64,000 bases of DNA from Odontocerum albicorne (GCA_949825065.1 OX463842.1:2053501-2117500), one strand, 5' to 3'. Counted from the stretch's first letter, positions 32,160 to 41,811 are shown. Made by a program: numbers and translations. Notes: generated by a model from the letters alone, not told the origin.

Positions 32160-32340
32160 ACGAGTTACTATAACTTAAATGAAACTACTATAAATGAATT
32201 GTATACTATAAATTAAATGAAACTACTTTAAACATATTTACTGAAAATTACATGAATCTACTATAAATTAGTATAATGTTATTTAAATTAAACTACTATA
32301 AATTAAATTAAACTATGGACTATAAACATAATGAAAATGG
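32160..32340. repeat. AT-rich minisatellite K
   Basis: AAATGAAACTACTATAAATG-type units repeated irregularly; further blocks at 33125-33320 and 62775-62850. Confidence 0.6.
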
Positions 32341-32399
32341 AAGTCGTTAGACAGACTGCAGAGACTCCAAAATATTTATGATTGTGTATTATTTATAGT

Positions 32400-32460
32400 T
32401 GTGAAAGCCTTGTTATACCGTCATAAATAGTGGAATAAACAGAGTTTGATAAAAAAAAGT
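32400..32460 (+). mobile_element. PLE family A terminal repeat fragment
   Basis: GTGAAAGCCTTGTTATACCG and AGTGGAATAAACAGAGTTTG; the CGGTAGGG segment is deleted, removing the ribozyme-like core. Confidence 0.65.
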
Positions 32461-32569
32461 TGGAATGTTTGTAATTTGTTTATTTTTAATCTAAAACACA
32501 TGATATACATAATACATATCCGAACCTCGTGCCAGACTCTACTGGTTAAAAATAAAACAGCGTTCTATC

Positions 32570-32652
32570 AACCCTCTTAAGAGTGTTCTATCAACCCACG
32601 TTCTATCAACGTTCTCTCTCCACGTTCTATCAACCCTCTTTAGAGTGTTACA
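32570..32652. repeat. Imperfect repeat CGTTCTATCAACCCTCTT
   Basis: Four imperfect copies in 80 bp, two of them followed by an AGAGTGTT extension. Confidence 0.6.
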
Positions 32653-32749
32653 CATTATTCTCAGTATCTGTGCGAAAATTACAAATTTCTCTCTTAGCTT
32701 ACTGACACTCTGATCTGGTGACAGCAGAATCCTTTGTGTAATAATACGA

Positions 32750-32874
32750 GTACATCACACATAATTCTACACATATTCTTGTGGTTCCCTCGTCTCAACT
32801 TTGGAACGATCTTCCTGACACAATCAGATGTGCTATATCTTTATCGATATTTAAGAATAAACTTAAGAAGCATT
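32750..32874 (+). pseudogene. Non-LTR RT extreme C-terminus
   Basis: The frame ending at the TAA at 32874 reads V-V-P-S-S-Q-L-W-N-D-L-P-D-T-I-R, then S-L-S-I-F-K-N-K-L-K-K-H: the W-N-x-L-P ... F-K-x-x-L-K block that ends jockey/CR1-like RT ORFs. It lies in a different frame from the longer chance ORF there (32734-32961). Confidence 0.65.
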
Positions 32875-32889
32875 AATGTTCTCAAAATA

Positions 32890-33124
32890 TTTCTCATTTT
32901 TATCTTCCACACAATTGACACCTTAATCCATACTTTCCTTGAGATTTATCTTTTGTTTTAATATGAATTAGTTTTATTTTCAAATATTGTTTTCAATATG
33001 TTTAAGACACGGTTATGGATATCAATAATAATTATGAACCAAAATCTGGTTAATTAGAAAATAATATTTTTAAATAATTAAATCTGCCAGATGTGTTAAC
33101 ATAAAAGTTTTAAATACTCGTATT
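32890..33124. other. AT-rich DNA
   Basis: No feature; TACTCGTA at 33115. Confidence 0.3.
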
Positions 33125-33320
33125 ATATCAATTTAACGAAACTGCTGTAAATGAATACACAATAAATTTAATGAAGTGTTATAAATTAAATAATTTACTG
33201 TTAATTTAATGAAACTACTATAAATGAATAAACTGTCAATCAAATGAAAATACCATAAATAAATCGACTGCAAATTGAGTGAAACATCTAGAAATGAATA
33301 AATACACAAATTTAAATTAA
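33125..33320. repeat. AT-rich minisatellite K
   Basis: TGAAACTACTATAAATGAAT-type units; related to 32160-32340. Confidence 0.6.
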
Positions 33321-33940
33321 ATTCATTCGACTTTTTAATAACAATATACATCTGTTAAGTACGATTATTTTATACAGGATTTTAATAATGTTGATAATTT
33401 CAACAACGTTAAAGATTTTTTCATTCGAATTTTTAACATTTGACCAGCGCTGCAATTTGTCCGTATTTTTTCCAGAGTTAATTTTCAGCCCATACACTCC
33501 GGCTCATTTAATTGTGGGCATAAATCAAAATCTATCATCTCTTGTTTGGGCCTCTGGTCAAATATGTTTGAGTTGTGGTGCCGCGCGCGCGAGCTTCCAG
33601 TCCTCACAAAGAGCAGCATTAACAAAGATCGGAACAAAGGGACCCCAATCAGCGGGCAGCGGTGCGTGACCCGTGGCCGATACCCTTTTGGTGCTATTTA
33701 ATATATTACTATAAATATTTAAGCTTCAATTTCTTCATAGATCAAACTATTCACCTTAGTGAATGATTTGTGGCTAGCGTCAAGATTATCGATCAAATGT
33801 GGTTTGGGCGGGGAATAGTAAAAAACATTCATCGCATTCTTCTATCGTAAATCTTTGATCGTTTTTTTATGGTGAATGATAATATTCAGAGCTATGCAAT
33901 ATGTGATATAATATTTTTTTTTAAATTAAACATACATACG
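33321..33940. other. Low-copy DNA with GC-rich island
   Basis: 33480-33690 is GC-richer (GTGCCGCGCGCGCGAGCTTCC) and holds the end of a 93-codon plus frame (33388-33669) with no recognised motif. No repeat partner is seen. Confidence 0.4.
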
Positions 33941-34172
33941 ACCTCCGTGGCCTGTTTGGTAAGATGCCTGTCTCCCAGCCCGGAGGAAGCGGGCTTAAAT
34001 CTCACTGCAACCCATATTTTTTTAAAAAGGATTCTAGTCTGGTTTTCACTTAAGGCCTCTTTAAAATCTTTCTGGTTGGTTGGAAGAAATTGCCAAATGG
34101 CAATCAGCCCACTAGATTGTACTGTATATATGTATCATACAACGAAAGTGTTAAACAATAAAATACAACCAT
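33941..34172 (+). mobile_element. tRNA-derived SINE (family 1), best preserved
   Basis: CGACCTCCGTGGCCTGTTTG head, a diverged B box (GGGCTTAAATCTC), body GTCTGGTTTTCACTTAAGGC and TTGGAAGAAATTGCC, tail with an ATATGTATC insertion before ATACAACGAAAGTG. The 33869-34327 frame runs through this SINE and the next and is not a gene. Confidence 0.85.
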
Positions 34173-34189
34173 CACTCAACAGTACAAAT

Positions 34190-34347
34190 TGGTGGGTTTA
34201 TTGCAATGTGACAATCTGTTCTTATCAATCAGAAAGGGCAAACCAGAGTGAAATACTTTTTTTTAATATTGTTTCCAAAAGGAATCAAACCCTCAACCCT
34301 CGGATCAGAATACAGGTGTCTTACTAATTAGGCCACGGATGTCGTCA
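34190..34347 (-). mobile_element. tRNA-derived SINE (family 1), diverged
   Basis: GGTGGGTTTATTGCAATGTG tail side, then B-box antisense GGAATCAAACC and head antisense TTAGGCCACGGATGTCG. Tail-to-tail with the preceding copy. Confidence 0.75.
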
Positions 34348-34504
34348 ACTCATATTCCTTCAATTCACATTTCTCCCATTATCTATTCTTTCCGTTTACC
34401 TCTTTCTCGTTCATCATTCATTTCAGACATATATATTTGATTGTTTTTTTTTTCGCAACTCATTAGCCAATATATCTCAAGATAATTTGGAATATTCATG
34501 CTTA

Positions 34505-34565
34505 TATACATACCATCTTGTCATTTTCCTATTGGAGTAGGCAGATAACACAGATTGTCAGCCTT
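34505..34565 (-). mobile_element. LINE family E 3' terminal scrap
   Basis: CATACCATCTTGTCATTTTC ... GGAGTAGGCAGATAACACAG matches only the last ~55 bp of family E. Confidence 0.55.
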
Positions 34566-34969
34566 TTGAATATACATGTATACATAAAATTTGTAAAAAT
34601 AAATTATAAAATAAAATATTACTATGAAAGCAGAAAAACGCCAAATTATTCATCAACATAATACAATGCCAAATGAGTTATTGATGAAATGAAAAGTGTC
34701 CGGTACTCGTACATCACAGATTGAAGTGAAAAGACGTATTTTCTGAAATTCTTCCTTATTTTACGGTCTTGGGTCTCCTAAGCCCTGACCTATCACATGC
34801 TTGTATTATGTTTGGTAGATAATATATATGTTGTTTATAGTTAAGGCATTAACGTTGTGGAGGTTTAAAGATATTGTAATTTATTTTTATCAAACACTGT
34901 TTATTTCACTTTTTTGTAACGGTATAATCCTACCGGTTTCATTTAATCTACTGAAACTCTTATTTAATG

Positions 34970-35350
34970 GGAAAGGCAAAAATGGAATACTTAGCAACAG
35001 TGGTGTGTATAAACTTTTATGTGCTGACTGTGATAAATTTCTATATAGGAAAGACAGGAAGATCTTTTGAAAAGAGATTACGTGAACACTTATCCGCCTT
35101 AACAAATCCTCTAATTTATTCTGAAATGGCTAATCATTATCACCGTGAAAACCATACTTTTTCTATCGATGATGCCAAATTCTTACATATCAGTAGTAAC
35201 GGAAATAGATTAGACAGATTAGAGGCCCTAGAAATTTCTAAGTCAGTACATCGGTCCGAACATCTGGTAAACTGTTATATCCCAAAAATCTCTCCGCTCT
35301 TGGTCGAAATCGTCCCATGCCTCCCTTACCCCTCAGTCCCCAACTGTTGA
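34970..35350 (+). pseudogene. Penelope-like GIY-YIG endonuclease domain
   Basis: One frame gives S-G-V-Y-K-L-L-C-A-D-C-D-K-F, the GIY motif with the PLE-typical paired Cys; after a -1/+2 shift near 35040 the other frame gives F-Y-I-G-K-T-G-R-S-F-E-K-R-L-R-E-H (the YIG motif, catalytic Arg and a following His), then N-H-Y-H-R-E-N-H-T-F-S-I and L-E-A-L-E-I, including a Glu in the region of the metal-binding residue, and a tail to the TGA at 35350. The domain nicks DNA to prime reverse transcription in intact elements. The shift between the two motifs and the missing RT make this copy inactive. Confidence 0.85.
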
Positions 35351-35397
35351 AGCATGTATATCGGTACCAGTTCGAACAGAATTTAGTCTTGTTTGTG

Positions 35398-35437
35398 CTC
35401 TCTTGAAGATGAGGTGAAAGCCTTGAAACCGGTAGGG
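35398..35437 (+). ncRNA. Hammerhead-like core, PLE family A, damaged
   Basis: CTCT-TTGAAGA-T-GAGG...CCTT-GAAA-CCGGTA-GGG. The invariant first C of the CTGANGA box is T, so activity is unlikely in this copy. Confidence 0.4.
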
Positions 35438-35670
35438 TTATACCGTTAAAAAAAAGTGGAATAAACAGTGTTTGATAAAAATAAATTACAATATATATGT
35501 TCTCATTTCTTGTATGTTTTGTCTTTGTGTCATATATTTTTTGTGACATGTTTATTTTGTATTCATGTCTACTTCGAATGTTACTATTGTAACTATTTTT
35601 AACGGTACCTTTCACTGTTTTTATGAATATGTACAGTATTACAGTTTTATGAATATGTACAGATTCAGAC

Positions 35671-36165
35671 ATACGTGTATTTATTTATTTAATTAACGAT
35701 ACAACAGTGTCTTTATATATAGATAAACATGTGACAGGTTATACAAGTACTTAAAATTATTGACAAATAATACAAAACTTTATCTTAAACTAACATGAAG
35801 ATACAAAAAGCGTAGCAATAATAAATTACAGTCATTGTTTAAAATTATTTAATAATTATATGTATATTTAAGTTCAATATATGTTATGTATGTATACCAC
35901 AAAATTTTACCAAACTTCACCAAGCAGACTTACGTAATTGTCGAAGACTTATTTTATAGAGGTAAAGAACTCAGATTTGTTTTTAGTGGAACAACGCTTA
36001 CGTAGAACAAAAATAGGATTTTTTGAGAATTTTATGGATAAATTTTGAGATATAGAAAACACACGGGCTCACTTTTAGAACGAGATGCAAGTTGCTTTGC
36101 AGAATCGAAACCTTCCACATGCTGATGCAGGGCTACTCAACTCCAGAGGCAAAGTGTATTGTATT
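35671..36165 (+). repeat. Interspersed repeat J, ~495 bp, copy 1
   Basis: From TTATTTAATTAACGATACAA to ACTCCAGAGGCAAAGT it matches the reverse complement of 59643-60140, including ACTTACGTAATTGTCGAAGA, GTGGAACAACGCTTACG and GCAGAATCGAAACCTTCCAC. No ORF. Probably a non-autonomous transposon; I see no clear TIR. Confidence 0.75.
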
Positions 36166-36184
36166 GTAGAGCGTACCGTGTCTT

Positions 36185-36230
36185 CAGTCCCAGTAATCGA
36201 ACCTTTAGGCTAAGAACCGCTGGAGTAGAT
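36185..36230 (-). mobile_element. hAT-like terminus (tentative)
   Basis: The minus strand reads CAGCGGTTCTTAGCCTAAAG, similar to the CAG(C/T)GGTTCT start of many hAT transposons. A relative (AGCGGTTCATAACTCGAAGG) is on the minus strand at 63770-63795. No transposase nearby. Confidence 0.35.
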
Positions 36231-36289
36231 ACTTCAAAACTCGCGGTTTATCATTGCAGATGTTGACAACAACTGGATTCCGTTTTTTT

Positions 36290-36378
36290 TTTAAATCTGG
36301 CTTCTAACGTTAATCGAACCCGTAACCCCATGTGTTTGGGAAACAAGCGTCTGACCAACTAAGCCACTGAAGTCATCT
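36290..36378 (-). mobile_element. tRNA-derived SINE (family 1), head only
   Basis: Antisense GTTAATCGAACCCGTAACCC (B box) and GACCAACTAAGCCACTGAAG (A box); the body is lost. Confidence 0.65.
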
Positions 36379-36384
36379 ATTGTA

Positions 36385-36497
36385 GGAGTTGTGTGGATGT
36401 GGAAAAGGTTTAGGATGTGTATGAAGATAGGAAAGTCGGGACTCTGTCCTTTGTGTCTACCCCGACAGGGAAATGGCGTGATGTTATGTATATGTAT
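36385..36497 (+). pseudogene. LINE family E terminal scrap
   Basis: Reads D-V-Y-E-D-R-K-V then S-T-P-T-G-K-W-R-D-V, and ends CCGACAGGGAAATGGCGTGA-TGTTATG, the usual family E 3' end. Confidence 0.6.
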
Positions 36498-36499
36498 AT

Positions 36500-37140
36500 A
36501 TTTATTATACAATGGATTGATACAGAGGTCAAATCTGAACCATTGATAAACGGTTTGGCCTGCAGTAGATCAGAGGTCACTGTTGAGACGTTGAGTTATC
36601 GATAGACATTTGTTAACATGTCTTTTAACGACGAAATATTGTCGATTATTACGTATTCACATTTTTTGTCGACACTTTCAAAAGGAAATATTAAATCACA
36701 AAGTGATTGATGTACCAGTTTGGGAGGTGCCATCGCCCAACACAAATCAAACCAATTTAACTTTTTTTTGTGATGCCATTTTAACAAAGACACCAAGACA
36801 AAGCTTAAATAAGATGATTTAATTCATGTTGAAGCTTTATCGGGCGGAGCTTTTATTTTGTTGGTGTTTTATGAATCATCTTGAAGATATTTTAGATAAA
36901 AAAAATGGGCACATGAAAAGATTATTTCTGATGAGATTGAACACCAACAAATCTAACGCTCTAATAAAAAAATACCTTTGTTAAATTATCTAACGTCTTA
37001 TTTAAATTAACATTTAATTATTTTCATAGGCACGTACATTTTTATATATTAGTTCTCAAATAATGTAAAGGTCAGAAACTTTTTAAAAGCCTGTATGCCA
37101 TTTTCGGATGAAACCTTAAATTGGACGAAAATCAACAAAT
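36500..37140. other. Low-copy AT-rich DNA
   Basis: No gene; overlapping frames 36596-36796 (minus) and 36610-36822 (plus) have no motif. Confidence 0.4.
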
Positions 37141-37208
37141 AGGGAAATATTTTGTAATTTGTTTAATCAAACACTGTTTATTCCACTTTTTGTAACGGTG
37201 TGTTATAA

Positions 37209-37246
37209 CCCTACCGGTTTCAATGCTTTCACCTCATCATCAAGGG
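37209..37246 (-). ncRNA. Hammerhead-like core, PLE family A, damaged
   Basis: Minus: CCC-TTGATGA-T-GAGG...CATT-GAAA-CCGGTA-GGG; the invariant C is T and stem II has a mismatch. Confidence 0.35.
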
Positions 37247-37507
37247 AGCACAAACAAGACTGAATTATGTTCGAACTGGTACCGAGATACACGATTCTAA
37301 CGGTAAACATTCGGGTTGGGGATTAGAGGCTGAGGGAGGCATGAGACAACCTCGACAAGCAGCGGAGAGATTGTCTGAATTATTGTCTCGGCGAGCAGCC
37401 GAGGTTGTCCCATGCCTCCCTCAACCTCCAGTCCCCAACCCGAATGTTTACCGTTTGAAGCGTGTATCGCGGTACCAGTTCGAACATAATTTAGTCTAGT
37501 TTGTGCT

Positions 37508-37545
37508 CCCCTGATGATGAGGTGAAAGCATTGAAACCGGTAGGG
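37508..37545 (+). ncRNA. Hammerhead-like core, PLE family A
   Basis: CCC-CTGATGA-T-GAGG...CATT-GAAA-CCGGTA-GGG. The core is complete; stem II has one G-A mismatch. Confidence 0.4.
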
Positions 37546-37632
37546 TTATAACATACCGTTACAAAAAGTGGAATAAACAGGGTTTGATTAAACAAATTAC
37601 AATGTCTTTTAACCTCCACAGTGTTATTTTTT

Positions 37633-37826
37633 TATATTTATTTCATCTGGCGAGTTTATTGTCATGTGGTTATCTCTTTCAACCAACCAGAAATATGTTT
37701 TTTAATGGGCCCTAAGTGAAAACCAGACTTAAATTCCATTTAAAAAATCTGGATTCCAGCGGGGATCGAACCCGCAACCTCCGGATCGGCAGACAAGCGT
37801 CTTACCACCAGGCCACGGAGGTCATA
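37633..37826 (-). mobile_element. tRNA-derived SINE (family 1), full length
   Basis: CATCTGGCGAGTTTATTGTC ... AAGTGAAAACCAGACTTAAA ... CAGCGGGGATCGAACCCGC ... TTACCACCAGGCCACGGAGG. Lies directly against the PLE palindrome. Confidence 0.85.
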
Positions 37827-37933
37827 TGCGTTCCCTTTTAATTATTTTTTTTGTTATTTATGTCTAGAAATCTGTGAATGATCCTTTGTAAAATTTATGT
37901 TTTTTATCGTAATGCTCTTTAATAATAATGTAA

Positions 37934-38040
37934 TGCAGTGGTTTCCAATTTTTTTCGGCACGGCATCCTTAGTTCATCAGAATTTTCCACGGCGTCCAAA
38001 TTCAGATCCACAACGCTCAAATCCAAAACTCAATTCCGTG
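37934..38040 (+). mobile_element. hAT-like terminal fragment
   Basis: CAGTGGTTTCCAATTTTTTT followed by CGGCACGGCATCC is the typical start of non-autonomous hAT elements. No matching opposite end was found within the next kilobase. Confidence 0.5.
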
Positions 38041-38049
38041 CTGCCAAAT

Positions 38050-38270
38050 GTTGTCTTCATTTTGTTATCACTTAGTTGGTAAAACGCCTGTCTCCTGACA
38101 TAAAGTTGGCGAGGTCAATTTCCGTTGGAACACAGAGTTTTGAAATGAATTTTAATTTAATTTAAACCTCCTCTTTAACATATGTGTGGTTGGTTGGAAG
38201 ATGTTGTTACATGGCCATAAGTCTAGCAGGCCGTATTGTATACAATGATAGTGTAATAAAAAAAAACGTT
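38050..38270 (+). mobile_element. tRNA-derived SINE (family 1), diverged
   Basis: CACTTAGTTGGTAAAACGCC (A box), a weak B box (AGGTCAATTTCCG) and tail TGTATACAATGATAGTGTAA. Confidence 0.75.
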
Positions 38271-38829
38271 CTGCTGTTCTTTCAGGTAACTTACGTCAAC
38301 TATTTTGGTGCTTGTATGATCATCCGAGAATTACTTAACATTTGCTGAACACACACATTATACCCAGTGGAGTGTTTTACCCGATTAGTCTCCAAGGGGC
38401 AGTGTTCCGAGCAGCGATTTGGTTTCAAGAGGCGCCGAAGACCAAATTATAATCCGTCCATCGCGAGGATCGGGTTTCATATCCCGTCCGGACCAACTCA
38501 CTCAGACAATCTCGGCTACCGAATTTTAATTTGAACAAGTGTTGGATTACTCGCTCCGCATTTTTGTCTTGAACATCTGTTTTTCAGTTCAACGACGATT
38601 CGAGATCAAGACTTCAAGACTCCAAACGGGTTCCCTCGTTGACTTCAAAATCAATTTGAATTAACCCACACTGATGAGTAATGCCTTGATATCCGTCAAC
38701 AAAATCAATTTAACGTCTTGTAACAAGAATCACAACTGTTTTAATGAATCAATGTGTTATGTTTTCTCTTAATTTTTGATATCAAGGAATTTAAACTTTT
38801 GAAAACAATTAAATAACGTAGTTTTCTCA
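38271..38829. other. Low-copy DNA with GC-richer island
   Basis: 38370-38520 is GC-rich (CGCGAGGATCGGGTTTCAT, ATCCCGTCCGGACC); part may be a tRNA-like head, but no A box is clear. No ORF recognised. Confidence 0.4.
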
Positions 38830-38905
38830 ATTGTCTACATACATATCGCCACGATATTTCCTACCACAACATACTAATTTTGCTCCTTCACATTCATGCA
38901 TCTAC
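38830..38905 (-). repeat. E2 antisense sequence left of the RTE insertion
   Basis: TACATACATATCGCCACGAT ... TTCATGCATCTACGA matches the 3' end of E2/E; it continues on the other side of the LINE at 39449. Confidence 0.5.
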
Positions 38906-39425
38906 GAATTAGTTTGGGATGGATGAAGTTTAGATCAATGACGGGAGTTCTATGTGATCCGAAAATGCCAGTAAAGTTAAAAGGAAAAGTATACCAAACG
39001 ATTGTCAGACGCGCACACCTATATGGCTCCGAATGCTGGACGATGTATAACTCTTACTCTAGACAACTAGAAACTGCTGAAATGCGCATGCTAAGATGGT
39101 CAGCTGGTGTGTCCCTAAGATACAAAATAAAAAGCTCACGCATTCGTGGAAGCCTAGGTGTTACAGACATCAACAGCAAGATGGAGGAGAGGCGATTGAG
39201 ATGGTATGGGCACGTTGGACGCAGAGCACCCGATCACATTGTGAACCAGGCAATCTCCATGGGTCTTCCTCGAATAACAACCAGAAGAAGACCAAAGAAT
39301 TCATGGGTGGTGCAAAAAGATAACCTGATGCAGAGGCACGGCCTGGGGGACGTAGTCCGGGACAGAAGAGCAAACAACCTGAGAATGAGGAGAGCTGACC
39401 TCAACAGTCTTCGCAGACAGCGAGT
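38906..39425 (+). pseudogene. RTE-clade reverse transcriptase, C-terminal part
   Basis: Starts within R-I-S-L-G-W-M-K-F-R-S-M-T-G-V-L-C-D and continues P-V-K-L-K-G-K-V-Y-Q-T-I-V-R, L-Y-G-S-E-C-W-T-M, A-E-M-R-M-L-R-W-S-A-G, R-L-R-W-Y-G-H-V-G-R-R, nearly colinear with 1104-1949. The palm motif lies outside the truncated copy. The frame is open past the usual end into the flanking repeat (to 39519), so the native stop is lost (CAATGAG replaced by CAGCGAG). Confidence 0.8.
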
Positions 39426-39448
39426 CGGGATGGAGCCAGGGAGAAGAA
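38906..39448 (+). mobile_element. RTE-type LINE, second copy, nested in E2
   Basis: About 540 bp, ending GCCAGGGAGAAGAAGAT. The flanks TTCATGCATCTAC and TCCATACATCTTC may be a diverged target duplication. Confidence 0.7.
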
Positions 39449-39745
39449 GATCCATACATCTTCTCATACGACTTAATCTGTTTATCTTAATCCTATGTTT
39501 TCGAATTTCTTTCACTTGATCCAATCGAATTTTTCTCTATTTTCTTTACCACGATTCCCACTTATGCTTGTACGAGTATTATAATTTTTTTTCGCATCTA
39601 TTCATTCAATATATCCGAACGTGCTATTTTATTCATTCAACTTAACATATTTTCATTGCAATCATTTTCATCGCATTCCTTCTACTTCTTTCATTAATTT
39701 TCTCAGCTTCACGCATCACTTCCATACATCAATGTTGATGTATAT
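39449..39745 (-). repeat. E2 antisense sequence right of the RTE insertion
   Basis: CATCTTCTCATACGACTTAA, TTTTCGAATTTCTTTCACTTG, CATTCAATATATCCGAACGTG. A TACGAGTA octamer at 39571 sits where sister copies read TTGTAT-. Confidence 0.5.
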
Positions 39746-39859
39746 ATACTGTATTTTAATTTAAACATTTATTATTATATTTTAGACAAAATAAATGTGA
39801 AGTCAATAGAACGTAAATAAGTAACAACCACCGTGGAATAACTATTATACAAGTCACAA

Positions 39860-39978
39860 GTAAAAACGAGACTAGAAACATTTTTTTAAAATCTGACTAC
39901 CTACATAAATCGAACACGTAACCCCCGGGAAGGAACTCTGTGTATTACCAACTTAACCACGAAGGTAGTCTTTTTTAT
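39860..39978 (-). mobile_element. tRNA-derived SINE (family 1), diverged
   Basis: ATAAATCGAACACGTAACCC (B box antisense) and TTACCAACTTAACCACGAAG (A box antisense); the body is truncated. Confidence 0.65.
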
Positions 39979-40077
39979 TAAAGATATGTAAGCGGTTTTT
40001 TTAAGAATAATAAAAACACGTGAAATTTTTGGAAAGCCTTACCAAAATATATGATAGTAAAATAATATTACACACAT

Positions 40078-40375
40078 ACATTACACTACACCTAAAGTGG
40101 AATGTGTAACTATCACATATCTTTGTAGTTCGTCTATTCTTGGTAAGTATTCTGCGGTTTTCTTACCAACTAAGGTTATTTAAACATAGGTAATTGTGGG
40201 GAAGTACATAATCAAATAGCCGCAGCCCTCACCTTTCTATCGTTACACTCAACAAATTGATATTTAATTTGTAATATTTTTAATTTGTCAGAAATATTGG
40301 GTTCGAATCCCGACTTAGAGCGCCCTTGAGGATAACCGGCTCATAAAACGGCGCAGTTTAATTTATAATTTTATT
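40078..40375 (+). repeat. Interspersed repeat C
   Basis: ACACTACACCTAAAGTGGAA ... TTGTAGTTCGTC ... GGGTTCGAATCCCGACTTAG ... AAAACGGCGCAG. Retains the best B-box-like string of the family. Confidence 0.7.
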
Positions 40376-40384
40376 TAAAAAACA

Positions 40385-40660
40385 AATAAAATAAATAAAT
40401 AAAACACTTATTTTATATTTTTGTGTTCAGCGCCGGTTTATTTTGAGTTTACTACCGGTTTCGAAGACCTCTATCTTCGTCGTCAGGTGAAGATAAACTA
40501 AATTGCTCACAATATATTTTTTCTGCAAGTGTAAATAGTATAAGATGAATGAGGTAGGGGGGAGAAGTGGGGAGAGTTGTGATTGAATGGTAAATGAGGC
40601 GGGGAAAAAAAATAGTTTTACGGGCAGACCAGGGTCTGGATATCCAAGGGGGGGGGGATT
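40385..40660 (-). mobile_element. PLE family B terminal repeat
   Basis: Contains, on the minus strand, CTGACGACGAAGA...TCTTCGAAACCGGTAG between an upstream TTTAGTTTATCTTCACC and a downstream TAAACTCAAAATAAACC. A C-rich tract lies upstream, as at 52860-53020. Matches 52860-53140 in order but not family A, apart from the shared core. Confidence 0.65.
40446..40499 (-). ncRNA. Hammerhead-like core with extended stem I, PLE family B
   Basis: Minus: AGTTTA, loop, CA-C, CTGACGA, C, GAAGA...TCTTC, GAAA, CCGGTA, GT, AAACT. Stem II is five perfect pairs; stem I pairs AGTTTA (40499-40494) with TAAACT (40451-40446) across an internal loop. The cleavage site would follow GTA. Confidence 0.5.
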
Positions 40661-40852
40661 TTAAATGGAAAACATATTTAGCAGAGGGCTATTATTAAAA
40701 CTGCTTTAATTGTTTATAATATCTAATGTTTTATTTAATTATTTAATTTCTTTTTTACATAAAACATAGCATAACAAAGTGAAAGTAAAGTCTTTTCGAA
40801 GATTCAAGAAATATAATTTTATGATTATTTCATCTATAAAAAAAATCATAGT
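40661..40852. other. AT-rich DNA
   Basis: No feature beyond a poly-G run just upstream at 40650. Confidence 0.3.
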
Positions 40853-41150
40853 ATAAATAGGCCAAAATCCATACGATGGTTGTCGTCAAAGAAAGAATAC
40901 GAGAATTGAATTTTGAATACGAGAGAGCGAGAGAGGAGTACTTGGATTATCTCCGAAAGTAATTCGAAATTTGAATCTCGGTGGGTCCGTGATAACTGAA
41001 CGAATTTTAAATACCTATCTAACAATTTTTGAACCGGTGTAAAAGGGGACAATTTATAAAGGGTATACATAAACAAATTCTATATTTATGAATATATATT
41101 TTCATAAATGTAGAATTTGTTTTACTTCCGTGAATATTTCACGGGTGGCA
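40853..41150. repeat. Interspersed repeat F, copy 2
   Basis: Matches 25228-25529, including the paired palindromes at the distal end (TGAATATATATTTTCA; CCGTGAATATTTCACGG). Confidence 0.8.
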
Positions 41151-41450
41151 ACTAGTATCTAAAATTCATCATAAACATACCTCAGCGATATAAAGATGAT
41201 TGAAAAATTATTTTTTATCGATACAATAAATATCACGTTACAAATCGAATCCAGTATACCCATAGATATGACTCAATATTGACATAAAAAAGTGAAATAG
41301 CAATGCATAAAATATTACCGGTTTTATTTGCATGTACCGGTCCAGTGCCGGAGCTAGTAGCGCAATTCATTTAAAGCATTGAAGTATCTAAAGTGAGATT
41401 TAATAGTAATTATTAGTTGAGCCCAGACCTTTTGGTGGCTATAAGATAAG

Positions 41451-41717
41451 TTGTGTCCGTTTTTTTTTCAATTTAAAAATGAGCACAAAAAGTAAAACAA
41501 AATGGTAAATGTTATACGTCATTCGAAAGAAAATTTTCTTTTCTACAAGATATTGTGTTTGCTTTTACGTTACATATATTATTTAATTTGATTACAAGGC
41601 TTCAAAATGGAATGTCAAGTAGACGAAAGTGAGCATTTTCGACACCTTCTGTTCGCGTTCAATCGAGGGAATAAATTTTGGTGTTCATTTTTAAATTTAA
41701 AAAAAAAACGGACACAA
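41451..41717. mobile_element. 267-bp MITE with ~40-bp TIRs
   Basis: The left end TTGTGTCCGTTTTTTTTTCA-ATTTAAAAATGAGCAC and the right end GTGTTCATTTTTAAATTT...CGGACACAA are inverted. No coding sequence. The flanks are A/T-rich but I cannot fix a target duplication. Confidence 0.7.
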
Positions 41718-41811
41718 TTTACAATATGTTAACACCCAATATATTATGTTAATACTATGTTGCTATCAATAAAACTATATTTATTTATTTAATAATAAAT
41801 TGTCAACAAAT

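Larger units (their letters stand above)
34840..35490 (+). mobile_element. PLE family A, endonuclease end with flanking terminal repeats
   Basis: An inverted terminal repeat piece at 34840-34942 (TTAAGGCATTAACGTTGTGG ... CAAACACTG ... CCTACCGGTTTCA), then the C-terminal coding part, then the plus-strand terminal repeat at 35355-35490 (GGTACCAGTTCGAACAGAAT ... GAAACCGGTAGGG ... CAGTGTTTGATAAAAATAAA). Retroelements of this class use a Penelope-type RT joined to a GIY-YIG endonuclease; only the nuclease survives here. Confidence 0.8.
37145..37625. mobile_element. PLE family A palindrome, ~240-bp arms
   Basis: The left arm runs TTGTAATTTG, CAAACACTGTTTATTCCACT, CCGGTTTCAATG, CATCATCAAGGGAGCAC, GTTCGAACTGGTACCG, GGTTGGGGATTAGAGGC; the right arm is the inverse (CCTCAACCTCCAGTCCCCAA ... 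GGTACCAGTTCGAACATAAT ... CCCTGATGATGAGG ... GTGTTTGATTAAACAAATTA). The inner part is the last ~40 codons of the PLE ORF (compare V-P-C-L-P-Y-P at 35316), present once in each direction around a ~30-bp centre near 37375. Confidence 0.85.

Noticed and set aside
33869..34327. 152-codon ORF as a gene
   Set aside because: It runs through two oppositely oriented SINE copies; composition and position are explained by them.
34840..35490. Interpretation as an LTR retrotransposon with inverted LTRs
   Set aside because: The GIY-YIG nuclease and tandem/inverted terminal repeats identify a Penelope-like element; no gag, protease or integrase is seen.
35238..35672. 144-codon minus ORF across the PLE end
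   Set aside because: Antisense to the endonuclease tail and terminal repeat; no independent motif.
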